Source: Methylococcaceae bacterium (GTDB lineage: Bacteria; Pseudomonadota; Gammaproteobacteria; Methylococcales; Methylococcaceae). Taken from it: DNA of 37,494 nucleotides. The notes below the pieces were generated by a model. That model was not told the DNA's origin, ran no database searches, and worked only from the letters and a program-made list of their open reading frames with translations. A program made the position numbers and the translations under genes. The stretch covers positions 1 through 37,494 of the forward strand of contig SCQD01000088.1 of assembly GCA_004299145.1 (NCBI GenBank), in the 5' to 3' direction. This document shows, piece after piece, positions 27,333 through 35,264 of the stretch; position 1 is the stretch's first letter, and every line of letters begins with the position of its first letter.

Positions 27333-28277
27333 TTATGTGGAGGAACCACCGCCACTCGACGCTTCCCGGTTGATATGGAACATGACTTGCCGGGGAAATT
27401 GCCGGCTGGCGCAGCCGATGCAAGGGTGGCCGGCGCGGATGCAGGTATTGGTATTGCCGTTGTGGCCGGTAATCAGACAATCATTCTTGGTAACCGGTCC
27501 CTGACAGCCCAGTTTCAATAAACAGCCGTCATCGCCCACGTGCTGGGCAAAGCGGTGTTCCTGGAAGGATGAATAGAAAATACAGCGCTCGTGCACCGTG
27601 TGCGCAAAAAACTTGAGCGGGCGCTTATCGTTGTCCAGAGCCGGGAATGTTCCCGTCTTGATCAGGTGCAGCAAGGTATAGACGAAATGCTCCGGCTTCA
27701 TGGGGCAATTCGGCAAATTGACCAGGTCCACCTTGATATTCCGCTTGTTCAAATACTCTTCCAGCGTCATCGACCCGGTCACCGTGCCTGGCATTTTCGG
27801 CACGCCGCCCATGGTGGCGCAGGTGCCGGCAGCGATGCAGGCCTGAGCGCGGCTGGCGAGCAAATCCACCCATTCGGTGATGGGTTTGTCCGCCATCAGA
27901 CAGGCGTGGGGCATGCCTTCGGGAATGCCGCCTTCAAACACGAAAAGATAAGGCCGCTTGCTCCGCACCAGTTCGTCGATCAACGCCGGCACCTGCTCGC
28001 CGGTGGCGAGCGACAGGTCGGGATGAAACACCACGCGGGTAAACTGGGTAAGAATGTCGATGACCGGCACATACTCGATGTTCATAAAAGAAATCGAACA
28101 CCCCGAACAAGAACTGCCGTGCAACCAGATCACGTGCGGCTTATCCCGTGCGGGCACGGCCTCGGCGGCCAGGATATCCTCGAACGAAATAAACTGGCTC
28201 GCCCCCACGGCGGCGATGGCTTTAAAAATACGCTTAAGCGCCTCGCGGCGGCCGATGTGTTCGCTTAAATAATACAT
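27333..28277 (-). CDS. [NiFe] hydrogenase small subunit
   Basis: The 314-residue protein carries the Fe-S electron-relay clusters of a group 1-like [NiFe] hydrogenase. A weak twin-arginine-type leader is visible (GRREALKRIFKAIAAVGAS). Proximal cluster ligands are Cys57 and Cys60 (SSCSGCS), Cys153 (GTCATMGG) and Cys191 (NCPMKPEH). The distal cluster uses His229 and Cys232 (HERC), Cys252 and Cys258. The medial cluster uses Cys267, Cys286 and Cys289 (HPCIGC) plus Cys279. There are no extra proximal cysteines of the O2-tolerant type. The C-terminus ends SSGGGSST with no membrane anchor, unlike HyaA/HupS. It starts 9 bases after the large-subunit stop, so it is the second gene of the operon, the reverse of the usual order. 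The subgroup cannot be fixed by eye. Confidence 0.93.
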   Translation of the reverse strand: MYYLSEHIGRREALKRIFKAIAAVGASQFISFEDILAAEAVPARDKPHVIWLHGSSCSGCSISFMNIEYVPVIDILTQFTRVVFHPDLSLATGEQVPALIDELVRSKRPYLFVFEGGIPEGMPHACLMADKPITEWVDLLASRAQACIAAGTCATMGGVPKMPGTVTGSMTLEEYLNKRNIKVDLVNLPNCPMKPEHFVYTLLHLIKTGTFPALDNDKRPLKFFAHTVHERCIFYSSFQEHRFAQHVGDDGCLLKLGCQGPVTKNDCLITGHNGNTNTCIRAGHPCIGCASRQFPRQVMFHINREASSGGGSST

Positions 28278-28286
28278 GATAAGCTC

Positions 28287-29837
28287 CTAGTGTACGGAAC
28301 ACGCCAGACAAGGATCGGTGGAACGGATGATCCGCGCCAGTTCCATGGGGTGTTCGGGATCTTTCAGCGGCGTACCGATCAGCATTTTTTCCAGCGCGCC
28401 GGGTTGCCCGGCGCGATCGCGCGGTGACATGTTCCAGGTGGTGGGCACGATCAGCGTATAGCGGCGAATCCGGCCTTTGGCGTCCGTTTCGATCCAATGC
28501 CCCAGCGAACCGCGCGTGGCTTCGGTCAAACCGACACCCACCGCGTTTTTCGGCACCTCCGCTTCCACAAAAGCCACTTTGTCGGGCTCCACTTGCTCCA
28601 GCTGCTCTTTCAACATGTCGATGATCAGGCTGGCCGACAGGTAGCGGCACAAATGGCGTCCCATGACGGAGGGGTAATCGCTCAGGGTAATGCCGAATTG
28701 CTGGTTGATGGCATCGGCCAACTGATTCAGCTTGGGATTGGCGCCACTCAAATACGTATTGACGATGCGGGCGGCAGGGCCGACTTCCATCACCTGGCCC
28801 TGATAGCGCGGCGCCCGGCACCAGCTGTACTTGCCGTCGGCTTTGTCGCGCTCTTTTTGGAACTCCTGCCAACCGATGGGCGTCACGTCCCCGCCCAAGG
28901 GTTTTAGCGCGCCGGATACGGCATCTTGATAGTAAGAATAAGCGTGTTCCTCGGTAATGCCCTGCATGTCCAGCGGCGCATATCGTCCGTTCAGCGTAAC
29001 GCCGCTGCTGAAAGCATGATGCTTGCCGTCGGGGTCGGGAAAGTAAGCGTAGGAAAGCAACTGGCCGTAGCCTTTGCCTTGCTGAAAATAGTCCTTGAAC
29101 TGATGCCCCACCGCCATGACGTCGTTGCGGTAACAGTCGTGGACAAACCTTTCCGCGCGTTGCAACAGCGTGCGGTAATAGCCGATTTTTTCCGCCGTCG
29201 GCACCGTGGTCACGCCGCCGGCCTCGATAGCCGTGGGATGCGGTGCTTTGGCGCCGAAAATGGCGACCATTTTATGCAGATCCGCCAGCACCGGAATGGC
29301 GTCCATATAGTGCTTGATCGCCGTAATGTTGAGTTCCTGATCCTCCGCATAATTGCCTTTATAACGCGGCAAGAAAGGCGCGGCCGGAAAGACTTTTTCG
29401 CTGTCGAGTTCCTGGGCGACCCAGGCCTTGAGGCGGAGCAAGTCCGCGTCGCCGCCGCCATAATGGAGCACGGCGGCGATATCGATAAAATCCAGCAGGC
29501 ACAGGGTATAGAAATGCAGTAGAAAATCGTGCAGCTGATAAGCGCCGACGATCAGATTGCGCAAAATCTGGCCGTTGCGGTTGGGCTTGATGCCCATGGC
29601 ATTTTCCAGCGCCAGGGAAGCCGCTTCGGCGTGACCGTAGGGGCAGATGCCGCACACCCGCTGCGTGACTTGCTGGGCTGCACGCGCATCATAGCCCTCC
29701 AGCGCTTTTTCGATGCCCCTGAACATGTCGGCCGAGCAATGGGCATCGACCACCACGCCATTTTCCACCCGCGTCTTCACCCGCATATGCCCTTCGATGC
29801 GCGTTACCGGATCGATGGTTACCGTTCTGCTCGTCAT
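28287..29837 (-). CDS. [NiFe] hydrogenase large subunit without C-terminal extension
   Basis: The 516-residue catalytic subunit holds the NiFe(CN)2CO site. The N-terminal ligand motif is RVCGICPYGH (Cys62, Cys65) and the C-terminal motif is DPCLACSVH (Cys510, Cys513). The stop codon TAG follows that His directly, so there is no peptide for an HyaD/HupD-type protease to remove. Conserved segments DPVTRIEGHMRV, RGIEKALEGYDARAA and MEVGPAARIVNTYL support the family. AAGGGG lies just before the ATG. No hyp genes, endopeptidase or cytochrome b subunit is adjacent. The redox partner and whether it is exported are unknown. Confidence 0.94.
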   Translation of the reverse strand: MTSRTVTIDPVTRIEGHMRVKTRVENGVVVDAHCSADMFRGIEKALEGYDARAAQQVTQRVCGICPYGHAEAASLALENAMGIKPNRNGQILRNLIVGAYQLHDFLLHFYTLCLLDFIDIAAVLHYGGGDADLLRLKAWVAQELDSEKVFPAAPFLPRYKGNYAEDQELNITAIKHYMDAIPVLADLHKMVAIFGAKAPHPTAIEAGGVTTVPTAEKIGYYRTLLQRAERFVHDCYRNDVMAVGHQFKDYFQQGKGYGQLLSYAYFPDPDGKHHAFSSGVTLNGRYAPLDMQGITEEHAYSYYQDAVSGALKPLGGDVTPIGWQEFQKERDKADGKYSWCRAPRYQGQVMEVGPAARIVNTYLSGANPKLNQLADAINQQFGITLSDYPSVMGRHLCRYLSASLIIDMLKEQLEQVEPDKVAFVEAEVPKNAVGVGLTEATRGSLGHWIETDAKGRIRRYTLIVPTTWNMSPRDRAGQPGALEKMLIGTPLKDPEHPMELARIIRSTDPCLACSVH

Positions 29838-29924
29838 GACTGAAGGCCCCTTAAGCGGATGTCCCGCTGTTGCAAAATGAGAGTTTAGAGCCTAGCGCGC
29901 CAATCCACCAAAATCTTCATTTAA

Positions 29925-30005
29925 CTACGACACGGGACGCGGAGCGTCCAAGGCTGCATTCCCACGCGGAGCGTGGGAACGATAAAAACGCGGAGCGTGG
30001 GAACA
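29925..30005. repeat. REP array upstream of the hydrogenase operon
   Basis: 29925-29985 repeats 27258-27318 in the same orientation with a single mismatch, containing gggacgcggagcgtcc (29934-29949) and attcccacgcggagcgtggg (29958-; stem ends ~29980). A further half-copy, cgcggagcgtgggaac, follows at 29990-30005. The hydrogenase genes are thus bracketed by direct repeats about 2.67 kb apart. The array lies in the 309-base divergent gap 29838-30146. Confidence 0.9.
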
Positions 30006-30006
30006 A

Positions 30007-30110
30007 ACCAGATCCACCTTGATATTCCGTTTGCCGGCCTTGCAATGCATCGACGCAACCGCTTTGGATCACCTTTGACAAACCACGCATGACAGGATAG
30101 AAAACCTGCC
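30007..30110 (-). pseudogene. Fossil fragment of a hydrogenase small-subunit gene
   Basis: 30007-30033 matches 27721-27747 inside the small-subunit gene at 25 of 27 bases, same orientation. Read on the minus strand it encodes KRNIKVDLV, identical to the live gene. Upstream on the minus strand (to ~30110) the DNA keeps a weaker, frameshifted resemblance to the segment MGGVPK...SM of the live gene. Similarity ends abruptly at the REP sequence. It is best read as a decayed partial second copy. The outer limit is uncertain. Confidence 0.55.
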
Positions 30111-30146
30111 AGCACCCATTATCAGGACAAGGACACAAGATTACAC

Positions 30147-31931
30147 ATGCGATGGTTGACATGGCGGCCCAAACCACCCAGCCCGGCCCAGGTCTATGCC
30201 CCAGCACCGACAGAGTCCTCGCCGCAGTTTCTGGACACCGAGGCGGAAAGCCGGCTCGGCTGGGAACGCAATACGGCGGCACTCCAGCCTTTGAAAATGG
30301 CCCTGCTGGCAGGCGCATTCACGTTTCTGGCGTTTATCCCGCTGGATGCCATGACCCGAGCATTGACGCTGCCGGCACTGCTGGGGCGCGTATTCACGGT
30401 GCTGGCGCTGCTGGGCCTGTTCTGGCGCCTGCAGCGCCAAACGCAGGAGTCGGCGATAACCGAGGTCGGAAAAGTGGCGAGCCTGGCGATTACCATCGCC
30501 GCGCTGGGACTGGCCGGCATGCTGCTGTCGGACGGTCAGCCGGTTTTTTACGCGGAAACCTGGCCGGGCTTGTTGCCCATCTATTTTTTCAGCTATGGTC
30601 AATTGATCGTGCCGCTTTACGTCAGCCTGGCGTTCGGCTGGCTCGCCATGGCCGCCCTGCTGGCAACCGGCCACGCCGTCGGCGTCGAAACCATGGCGCT
30701 GCTGCCGTCGTTTCTCATCCTGTTTATCGTCAACCTGTTCGGCCTGGCCACGCGCTGCCGGCTGGAAGCCTGGTCGCGCCATTCGTTCCGGCAGCGGTGC
30801 CTGGCCGAAAACTCCGCTGAAGACAAAGCGCTGTTCCTGCGGCAAACCAGCCACAACTTGCGCCAGCCCCTGCAAGCGCTCAGCTGTTATTCCGCCGTGC
30901 TGGACCATGCCCTGGCGCACAACCGCGTCGAAGAATCGCAACGGGCGGCGCTGAAAATCGGTCTTGCCATCGACGAACTGAACGAAGCCTTCAACCGCAT
31001 CCTCGATATTGCCAACCTGGAAAGCGGCAAACAAATTCCTGCCATCGGAGCCGTCGAAATCAATCCCCTGCTGGCCGCGCTGGAGGACCAATTTGCCCCC
31101 AAAGCCCAGCAGCGCGGCTTGCGCTTAAAAATATTGCCGCGCACCAAACCGCCGTTCACCGTTTGCACCGACCCCAGTTTGTTGCGGCAGATATTGAGCA
31201 ACCTGCTGGACAACGCCGTCAAATACACCAGCGACGGCTGGGTATTGGTCGCGGCCGTCAAAACCGCGCCCGACCGGCTCAAACTGCACGTACGCGACAG
31301 CGGCATCGGCATCGCACCCGCGGAGCAGCAAGACATTTTCCAGGAGTTTTACCGGGGACGCAGGCAACACGGCGACACACACCCGCACGGCCTGGGCATA
31401 GGCTTGGCCTATGTCGCAAAAGCGCTGCAACGCTTGCCTGAACACCGTTTGGCTTTACACTCGCAGACGAACCGGGGCAGCGACTTTGCGCTGGAGTTGC
31501 CCAGTCGCACGGAAACGTCAACTTGCGCCAGTACCGCCCCGCCCGCCTGGCCCACCGTCGACGGCAGCTACGTACTGCTGGTGGACGATGACACGACCGT
31601 GCTCGATGCCCTGGCGGAGCAACTGGAATGCTGGGGATGTCTGGTGGAAAAAGCCCGTTCCCTGGCCGAAGTCCGCCACGTGCTGGCGGAAAGCCAGCGA
31701 CCGCCGGACTTGCTGATCAGCGATTTTTACCTGACCGCCGGCGAAACCGCCCACGACGTGCTGGCGGCCGTGCAAGCCGACTGCGGGCCGCTGCCCACCA
31801 TCATACTGTCAGCCCGCACCATTAGATCAGGCAACCCGGCTGGTTGGCCGGCCGATACGCGGTTTCTGCACAAACCCGCCGGCGCGGCGGCATTGCGCGC
31901 AGCCATCACCGCAGTCATGAACAAACATTGA
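30147..31931 (+). CDS. 7TM hybrid sensor histidine kinase/response regulator
   Basis: The protein has 594 residues. Residues ~48-205 form about six or seven membrane helices of a MASE-like sensor region, with no PAS domain. HisKA has the phospho-acceptor at His236 in SHNLRQPLQALSCYSAVL. HATPase_c shows the N box LLDNAVKYTSDGW, then DSGIGIAP and HGLGIGLAYV. A C-terminal receiver (~residues 475-590) has VLLVDDDTTVLDAL and LLISDFYL with the phospho-Asp around 526, and Lys in LHKPAGAAAL. The LRQPL form of the H box is typical of hybrid kinases paired with LuxR-type regulators, such as the one encoded convergently next door. It is divergent from the hydrogenase operon. The input signal is unknown. 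Confidence 0.92.
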   Translation: MRWLTWRPKPPSPAQVYAPAPTESSPQFLDTEAESRLGWERNTAALQPLKMALLAGAFTFLAFIPLDAMTRALTLPALLGRVFTVLALLGLFWRLQRQTQESAITEVGKVASLAITIAALGLAGMLLSDGQPVFYAETWPGLLPIYFFSYGQLIVPLYVSLAFGWLAMAALLATGHAVGVETMALLPSFLILFIVNLFGLATRCRLEAWSRHSFRQRCLAENSAEDKALFLRQTSHNLRQPLQALSCYSAVLDHALAHNRVEESQRAALKIGLAIDELNEAFNRILDIANLESGKQIPAIGAVEINPLLAALEDQFAPKAQQRGLRLKILPRTKPPFTVCTDPSLLRQILSNLLDNAVKYTSDGWVLVAAVKTAPDRLKLHVRDSGIGIAPAEQQDIFQEFYRGRRQHGDTHPHGLGIGLAYVAKALQRLPEHRLALHSQTNRGSDFALELPSRTETSTCASTAPPAWPTVDGSYVLLVDDDTTVLDALAEQLECWGCLVEKARSLAEVRHVLAESQRPPDLLISDFYLTAGETAHDVLAAVQADCGPLPTIILSARTIRSGNPAGWPADTRFLHKPAGAAALRAAITAVMNKH

Positions 31932-31955
31932 TACCGCTCACCCGGTTGCTCAATC

Positions 31956-31971
31956 GCATGAGTACTCATGC
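31956..31971. other. 16-bp perfect palindrome between convergent genes
   Basis: gcatgagtactcatgc spans the stop codon of the LuxR-type regulator, 25 bases after the hybrid kinase stop. There is no T-run, so it is not a standard terminator. It could be a bidirectional stem or chance. Confidence 0.5.
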
Positions 31972-32655
31972 ATTCCCCACATCCGGTGCGCCCAGCACTA
32001 TACCCGCCTCGAACACCTTGACGATCAACTCCGCCCGCCGCGTCACGCCGAATTTTTGAAAAATCGGCCGCAGATGGTTTTTCACCGTCTGCTCCTCAAT
32101 ATTCAAGCGTCGGGCGATGTCCTTGTTGCACTTGCCCTGCACCAGCCAGCGCAGCACCTGGAATTCGCGCGCCGTCAGCCCGTGCCTGTTGGGATCGGAC
32201 ACGGCGTGCATAACCGCGTTGTCGTCGGCTGCGGCATGCCGCTCCGCCGTGCGCGCCAGACCGCTGCCTATGGCCGACACCGGCAAATAGGGCCGCCCCG
32301 ACAAGACATCGCGCAAGGCATCGACAAAACCCTGCCGGGAAACGGACTTGGGAATAAAGCCCATGGCGCCCAGCCGCAGCGCTTCGAACACCAGCTCGCT
32401 GTCTTCCAGCGCAGAAAACATCACCACGCATAGACTCGGAAACTCCCGCCGCAGCGCACACAAGCCATCCAGTCCGCCCCGGTCAGGCAACTGTACGTCC
32501 AGCAGTGCCAGATTCAGCGGCGTTGCCCGGGCAACAGCCAAGCCCTCGTCGACGCCTTGCGCCTCGCACACCTGCACGTCGGCCAGCAGCTGCTTCAACA
32601 GCAGCGCCAAACCTTCGCGGGCGCAGAAGTGATCGTCGATGAGGAGGATGTTCAA
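31966..32655 (-). CDS. LuxR/NarL-type response regulator
   Basis: The receiver domain starts LNILLIDDHFCAREGLALLLK, with the phospho-Asp in LALLDVQLPDRGGLDGL and Lys in GFIPKSVSRQGF. The C-terminal helix-turn-helix has GLTAREFQVLRWLVQGKCNKDIARRL and EQTVKNHLRPIFQKFG. The start is taken as TTG 32655 (229 residues), with GGAAAG just upstream. The frame is open to 32835, but those 60 codons lie in AT-rich DNA and are not family-like. Its genes converge with the hybrid kinase gene, and the pair is probably cognate. Targets are unknown; the divergent hydrogenase promoter is one candidate. Confidence 0.9.
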   Translation of the reverse strand: MNILLIDDHFCAREGLALLLKQLLADVQVCEAQGVDEGLAVARATPLNLALLDVQLPDRGGLDGLCALRREFPSLCVVMFSALEDSELVFEALRLGAMGFIPKSVSRQGFVDALRDVLSGRPYLPVSAIGSGLARTAERHAAADDNAVMHAVSDPNRHGLTAREFQVLRWLVQGKCNKDIARRLNIEEQTVKNHLRPIFQKFGVTRRAELIVKVFEAGIVLGAPDVGNA

Positions 32656-32883
32656 GAAGCTTTCCGTGTCCGAGGTGAAATGATGGATTTTACAAGTTGT
32701 TAAGCCAAATGGGGATTGGCACTTGGGTGCTGGTACGGAGGAGGGATGATAATTGGCGCACATTGATAAAAAATTACAACTGATGAATGTATCAATCAAG
32801 CGTTGTGGCAAACACACATAAACCTTTTTTCTCAACAGCCAAACGAACTACATCACTTCCTAGATAACTGTATTGGAAATTCT

Positions 32884-33858
32884 ATGCAAATAACAAGGTT
32901 ATTTTTAGCAATAGGTTGTGGTATTGCATTAGCAGCTTGCCAAACATCGAAACATTACAACGAGCTTCATGGCCCAGCATCATCGCTATCTGATTACGGC
33001 GATCAAAAACAAAGCAATGACAGCTTTTGCAGTAACACTTTGTGTAATGAGGAAAGTATTCTCCAATCTTATGCTCAACGCGCTGGTCTTAGCGGTGAAC
33101 TCCCACTGACCTTAAGTGAAAATTGGCAACTTGTTGTTCGGGCAGGTCTTAATGCCATTGACGAACAGTGTGAAGCCTATATGCAAGCCATGTTCTGGGC
33201 TGACCGAGAAATGCGCACCGCGCGTGACAATATAAATCTAATAGGAGCAACTACTGGGACACTTATGGGGGTTTTCGGTGGCCCGGCGACAGCCATAGCC
33301 ACATCTGCAGCTGCATTTGGTTTGGCTACTCAAACAATCACCAATGAATCGAAAGGATTGCTTTTCGATATCGAACCTTCTGGCGTTCGGCGCATCGTCT
33401 CACGCAATCAAGCTACCTACCGACAAGGGATAGAGGACCGAATACAGATCTATAATTCAAGGCCTGCTGCTGTAACCGCAATTCAAGGCTACTTGACCAT
33501 TTGCTTACCAGCTCACATAGCGAGCCAAATTAATGAGGCAATTGACTTATCAAAATTCCAAGTTATCGAATCAACGTCAACCATAAAAAACCCCAAAGTC
33601 GAAGTAACACAGATAGCCGCAAAAAGTAATGAAGAAATCCATACCTACACCTATCAAAAATCCGAAGATAGTGCCTTGCTATGGAGTTGGCTGTCACCCC
33701 AGGGGAAAAGAGACAAAGAGAACTGGGGCATACTAAATAAATGGCTAGAATCTAATAAAATCAATATGTCGATATCAAGCTTTGTAGATGCATCAGAAAT
33801 GGCAAACCAGAGAAAGGACGCCATTAATTACTTAAAGAATAAAGGGTTAATAAATTAA
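32884..33858 (+). CDS. Lipoprotein of unknown function
   Basis: The protein has 324 residues from ATG 32884 (MQITRLFLAIGCGIALAAC), a clear lipoprotein signal with lipobox LAAC and lipidated Cys19, so it is envelope-anchored. The body is mostly helical, with a Gly/Ala-rich hydrophobic stretch (LIGATTGTLMGVFGGPATAIATS) that could be a membrane-inserting hairpin, and several Cys (SFCSNTLCNEE). I do not recognise the family. It is AT-rich, unlike everything to its left, and lies 10 bases before the peptidoglycan hydrolase gene, so the two are one transcript. Immunity to, or delivery of, that hydrolase is a reasonable guess. Confidence 0.75.
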   Translation: MQITRLFLAIGCGIALAACQTSKHYNELHGPASSLSDYGDQKQSNDSFCSNTLCNEESILQSYAQRAGLSGELPLTLSENWQLVVRAGLNAIDEQCEAYMQAMFWADREMRTARDNINLIGATTGTLMGVFGGPATAIATSAAAFGLATQTITNESKGLLFDIEPSGVRRIVSRNQATYRQGIEDRIQIYNSRPAAVTAIQGYLTICLPAHIASQINEAIDLSKFQVIESTSTIKNPKVEVTQIAAKSNEEIHTYTYQKSEDSALLWSWLSPQGKRDKENWGILNKWLESNKINMSISSFVDASEMANQRKDAINYLKNKGLIN

Positions 33859-33868
33859 GGTAATCAAG

Positions 33869-35032
33869 ATGACTAGAATAGAAGAATTACGTAACGTCCC
33901 CAAAGACGATCTTAAAGAAAAGATAGAAAATTATGAATATGAAGGCGCGACTGTTTCAGTCATCCATCAATCTGATGGTCACTTTACAATACGCGCTATC
34001 TTTTCAGTAGAATCAAATAGCGACACGAATGCTCCCCTTTGGTATTCGATCGCAAAAAGGGAACTCTCATTAGATGTCAAAGAGATAATAGGACATAAAA
34101 ATAACCCACGCATCGTAGCATATCACGACACAGTTTCACTATCTGCAAACGATGACGAAACACCATGGTGTTCTTCGTTTGTTAACTATTGCGTGAAGGA
34201 GGCAGGACTAGAAGGCACTAACTCAGCGGCGGCGCTCTCCTGGATAAATTGGGGGAAAGAGCTGGATCAACCAACTACCGGTTGCATAGTGGTATTAAAA
34301 CGCCCCGAGTCAGGACCAACAGCTGGTCACGTAGGTTTTTATGTTGGCAAAACAAATAGCGAAATTTATTTGCTCGGCGGAAATCAAGGAAACAAGGTTT
34401 GCATCGCACCCGTTAATAAAAATCGGGTTATTAATTACCGATGGCCTAAAGATCTCTATTCAAAGAAAGCAGATATTAACATGACAACAGCTAATGCAAT
34501 ATCGCCTTCATTAACGGCCGATAAGTTAGTTGACAATCCAAAAATCAAGGCCATGTTAGATGTATTGGCATTTACCGAAGGCACTGGCAACGACTACGGC
34601 AAGGTGGTAAACGGCACTGTCATCAGCGCCCCTTATAATCCGGAACTCGTAGGCAGAAGAAATGTTTCCGTAACAAACTTTAATCAACATCCAAATATTT
34701 TGGTACAGGTTAACGCAACCATCAAGAGCACTGCTGCGGGTCGTTATCAGTTCCTCAAAGAAACATGGGACGAGCTAGACATGCCGAATTTTCAACCAAG
34801 AAACCAAGATATTGCAGCAGTTAAATTAATGAAAAAACGCGGAATGATTGAACTTTTGCTTGCAGATAACTTACAGGATGCCGTATTTAGGGGCGCCCCG
34901 GAATGGGCGAGCCTTCCAAAAGACCAAACTAACCGAGGTTACTATGGTGGGCAAGTGGCACGGACTATTGCAGCAATAGAGCAAAAATATACCGATGTAT
35001 TAACTGAAATATTGACAGCCCCCCTGAGTTAG
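33869..35032 (+). CDS. Two-domain peptidoglycan hydrolase: TIGR02594/CHAP-like peptidase + lambda-lysozyme-like (GH104) domain
   Basis: The protein has 387 residues and no signal peptide. Residues ~60-195 look like the TIGR02594 NlpC/P60-CHAP-type amidase/peptidase: ETPWCSSFVNYCVKEAGL with catalytic Cys101, and GHVGFYVG with His154. Residues ~225-380 match phage lambda endolysin-type transglycosylases (GH104): DVLAFTEGTGNDYGK with catalytic Glu237, TAAGRYQFLKETWDEL, and ASLPKDQTNRGYYGGQV. One enzyme would thus cut both the peptide and the glycan of murein. Residues 1-55 are unassigned and might dock to a secretion system. With no leader it needs a holin, a contact-dependent system or cell lysis to reach the wall. 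Composition is AT-rich and phage-like. Confidence 0.85.
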   Translation: MTRIEELRNVPKDDLKEKIENYEYEGATVSVIHQSDGHFTIRAIFSVESNSDTNAPLWYSIAKRELSLDVKEIIGHKNNPRIVAYHDTVSLSANDDETPWCSSFVNYCVKEAGLEGTNSAAALSWINWGKELDQPTTGCIVVLKRPESGPTAGHVGFYVGKTNSEIYLLGGNQGNKVCIAPVNKNRVINYRWPKDLYSKKADINMTTANAISPSLTADKLVDNPKIKAMLDVLAFTEGTGNDYGKVVNGTVISAPYNPELVGRRNVSVTNFNQHPNILVQVNATIKSTAAGRYQFLKETWDELDMPNFQPRNQDIAAVKLMKKRGMIELLLADNLQDAVFRGAPEWASLPKDQTNRGYYGGQVARTIAAIEQKYTDVLTEILTAPLS

Positions 35033-35264
35033 ACATCGCACATCACCACCCCATTGAAATAAATTTAGCTGCTTATTAAGTTATCCTGCAAAATTAACCT
35101 GACATTCGCCCCGATCCCAGCAACCATGCAGCGACGTGCGGAGCAGAGCTGCGTTATGGGGATGTAAAACACAGGAAACACAAAAACTTATATATACTTT
35201 CGCTTATTACAAAGAATACAGATCTACAAAATTCTTGACAAAGCCACCCCGCAATGAACAAAAA

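Noticed and set aside
29838-29937. Sigma-54 promoter for the hydrogenase operon
   Set aside because: No GG-N10-GC pair with the right context was found in the 100 bases upstream of the large-subunit ATG.
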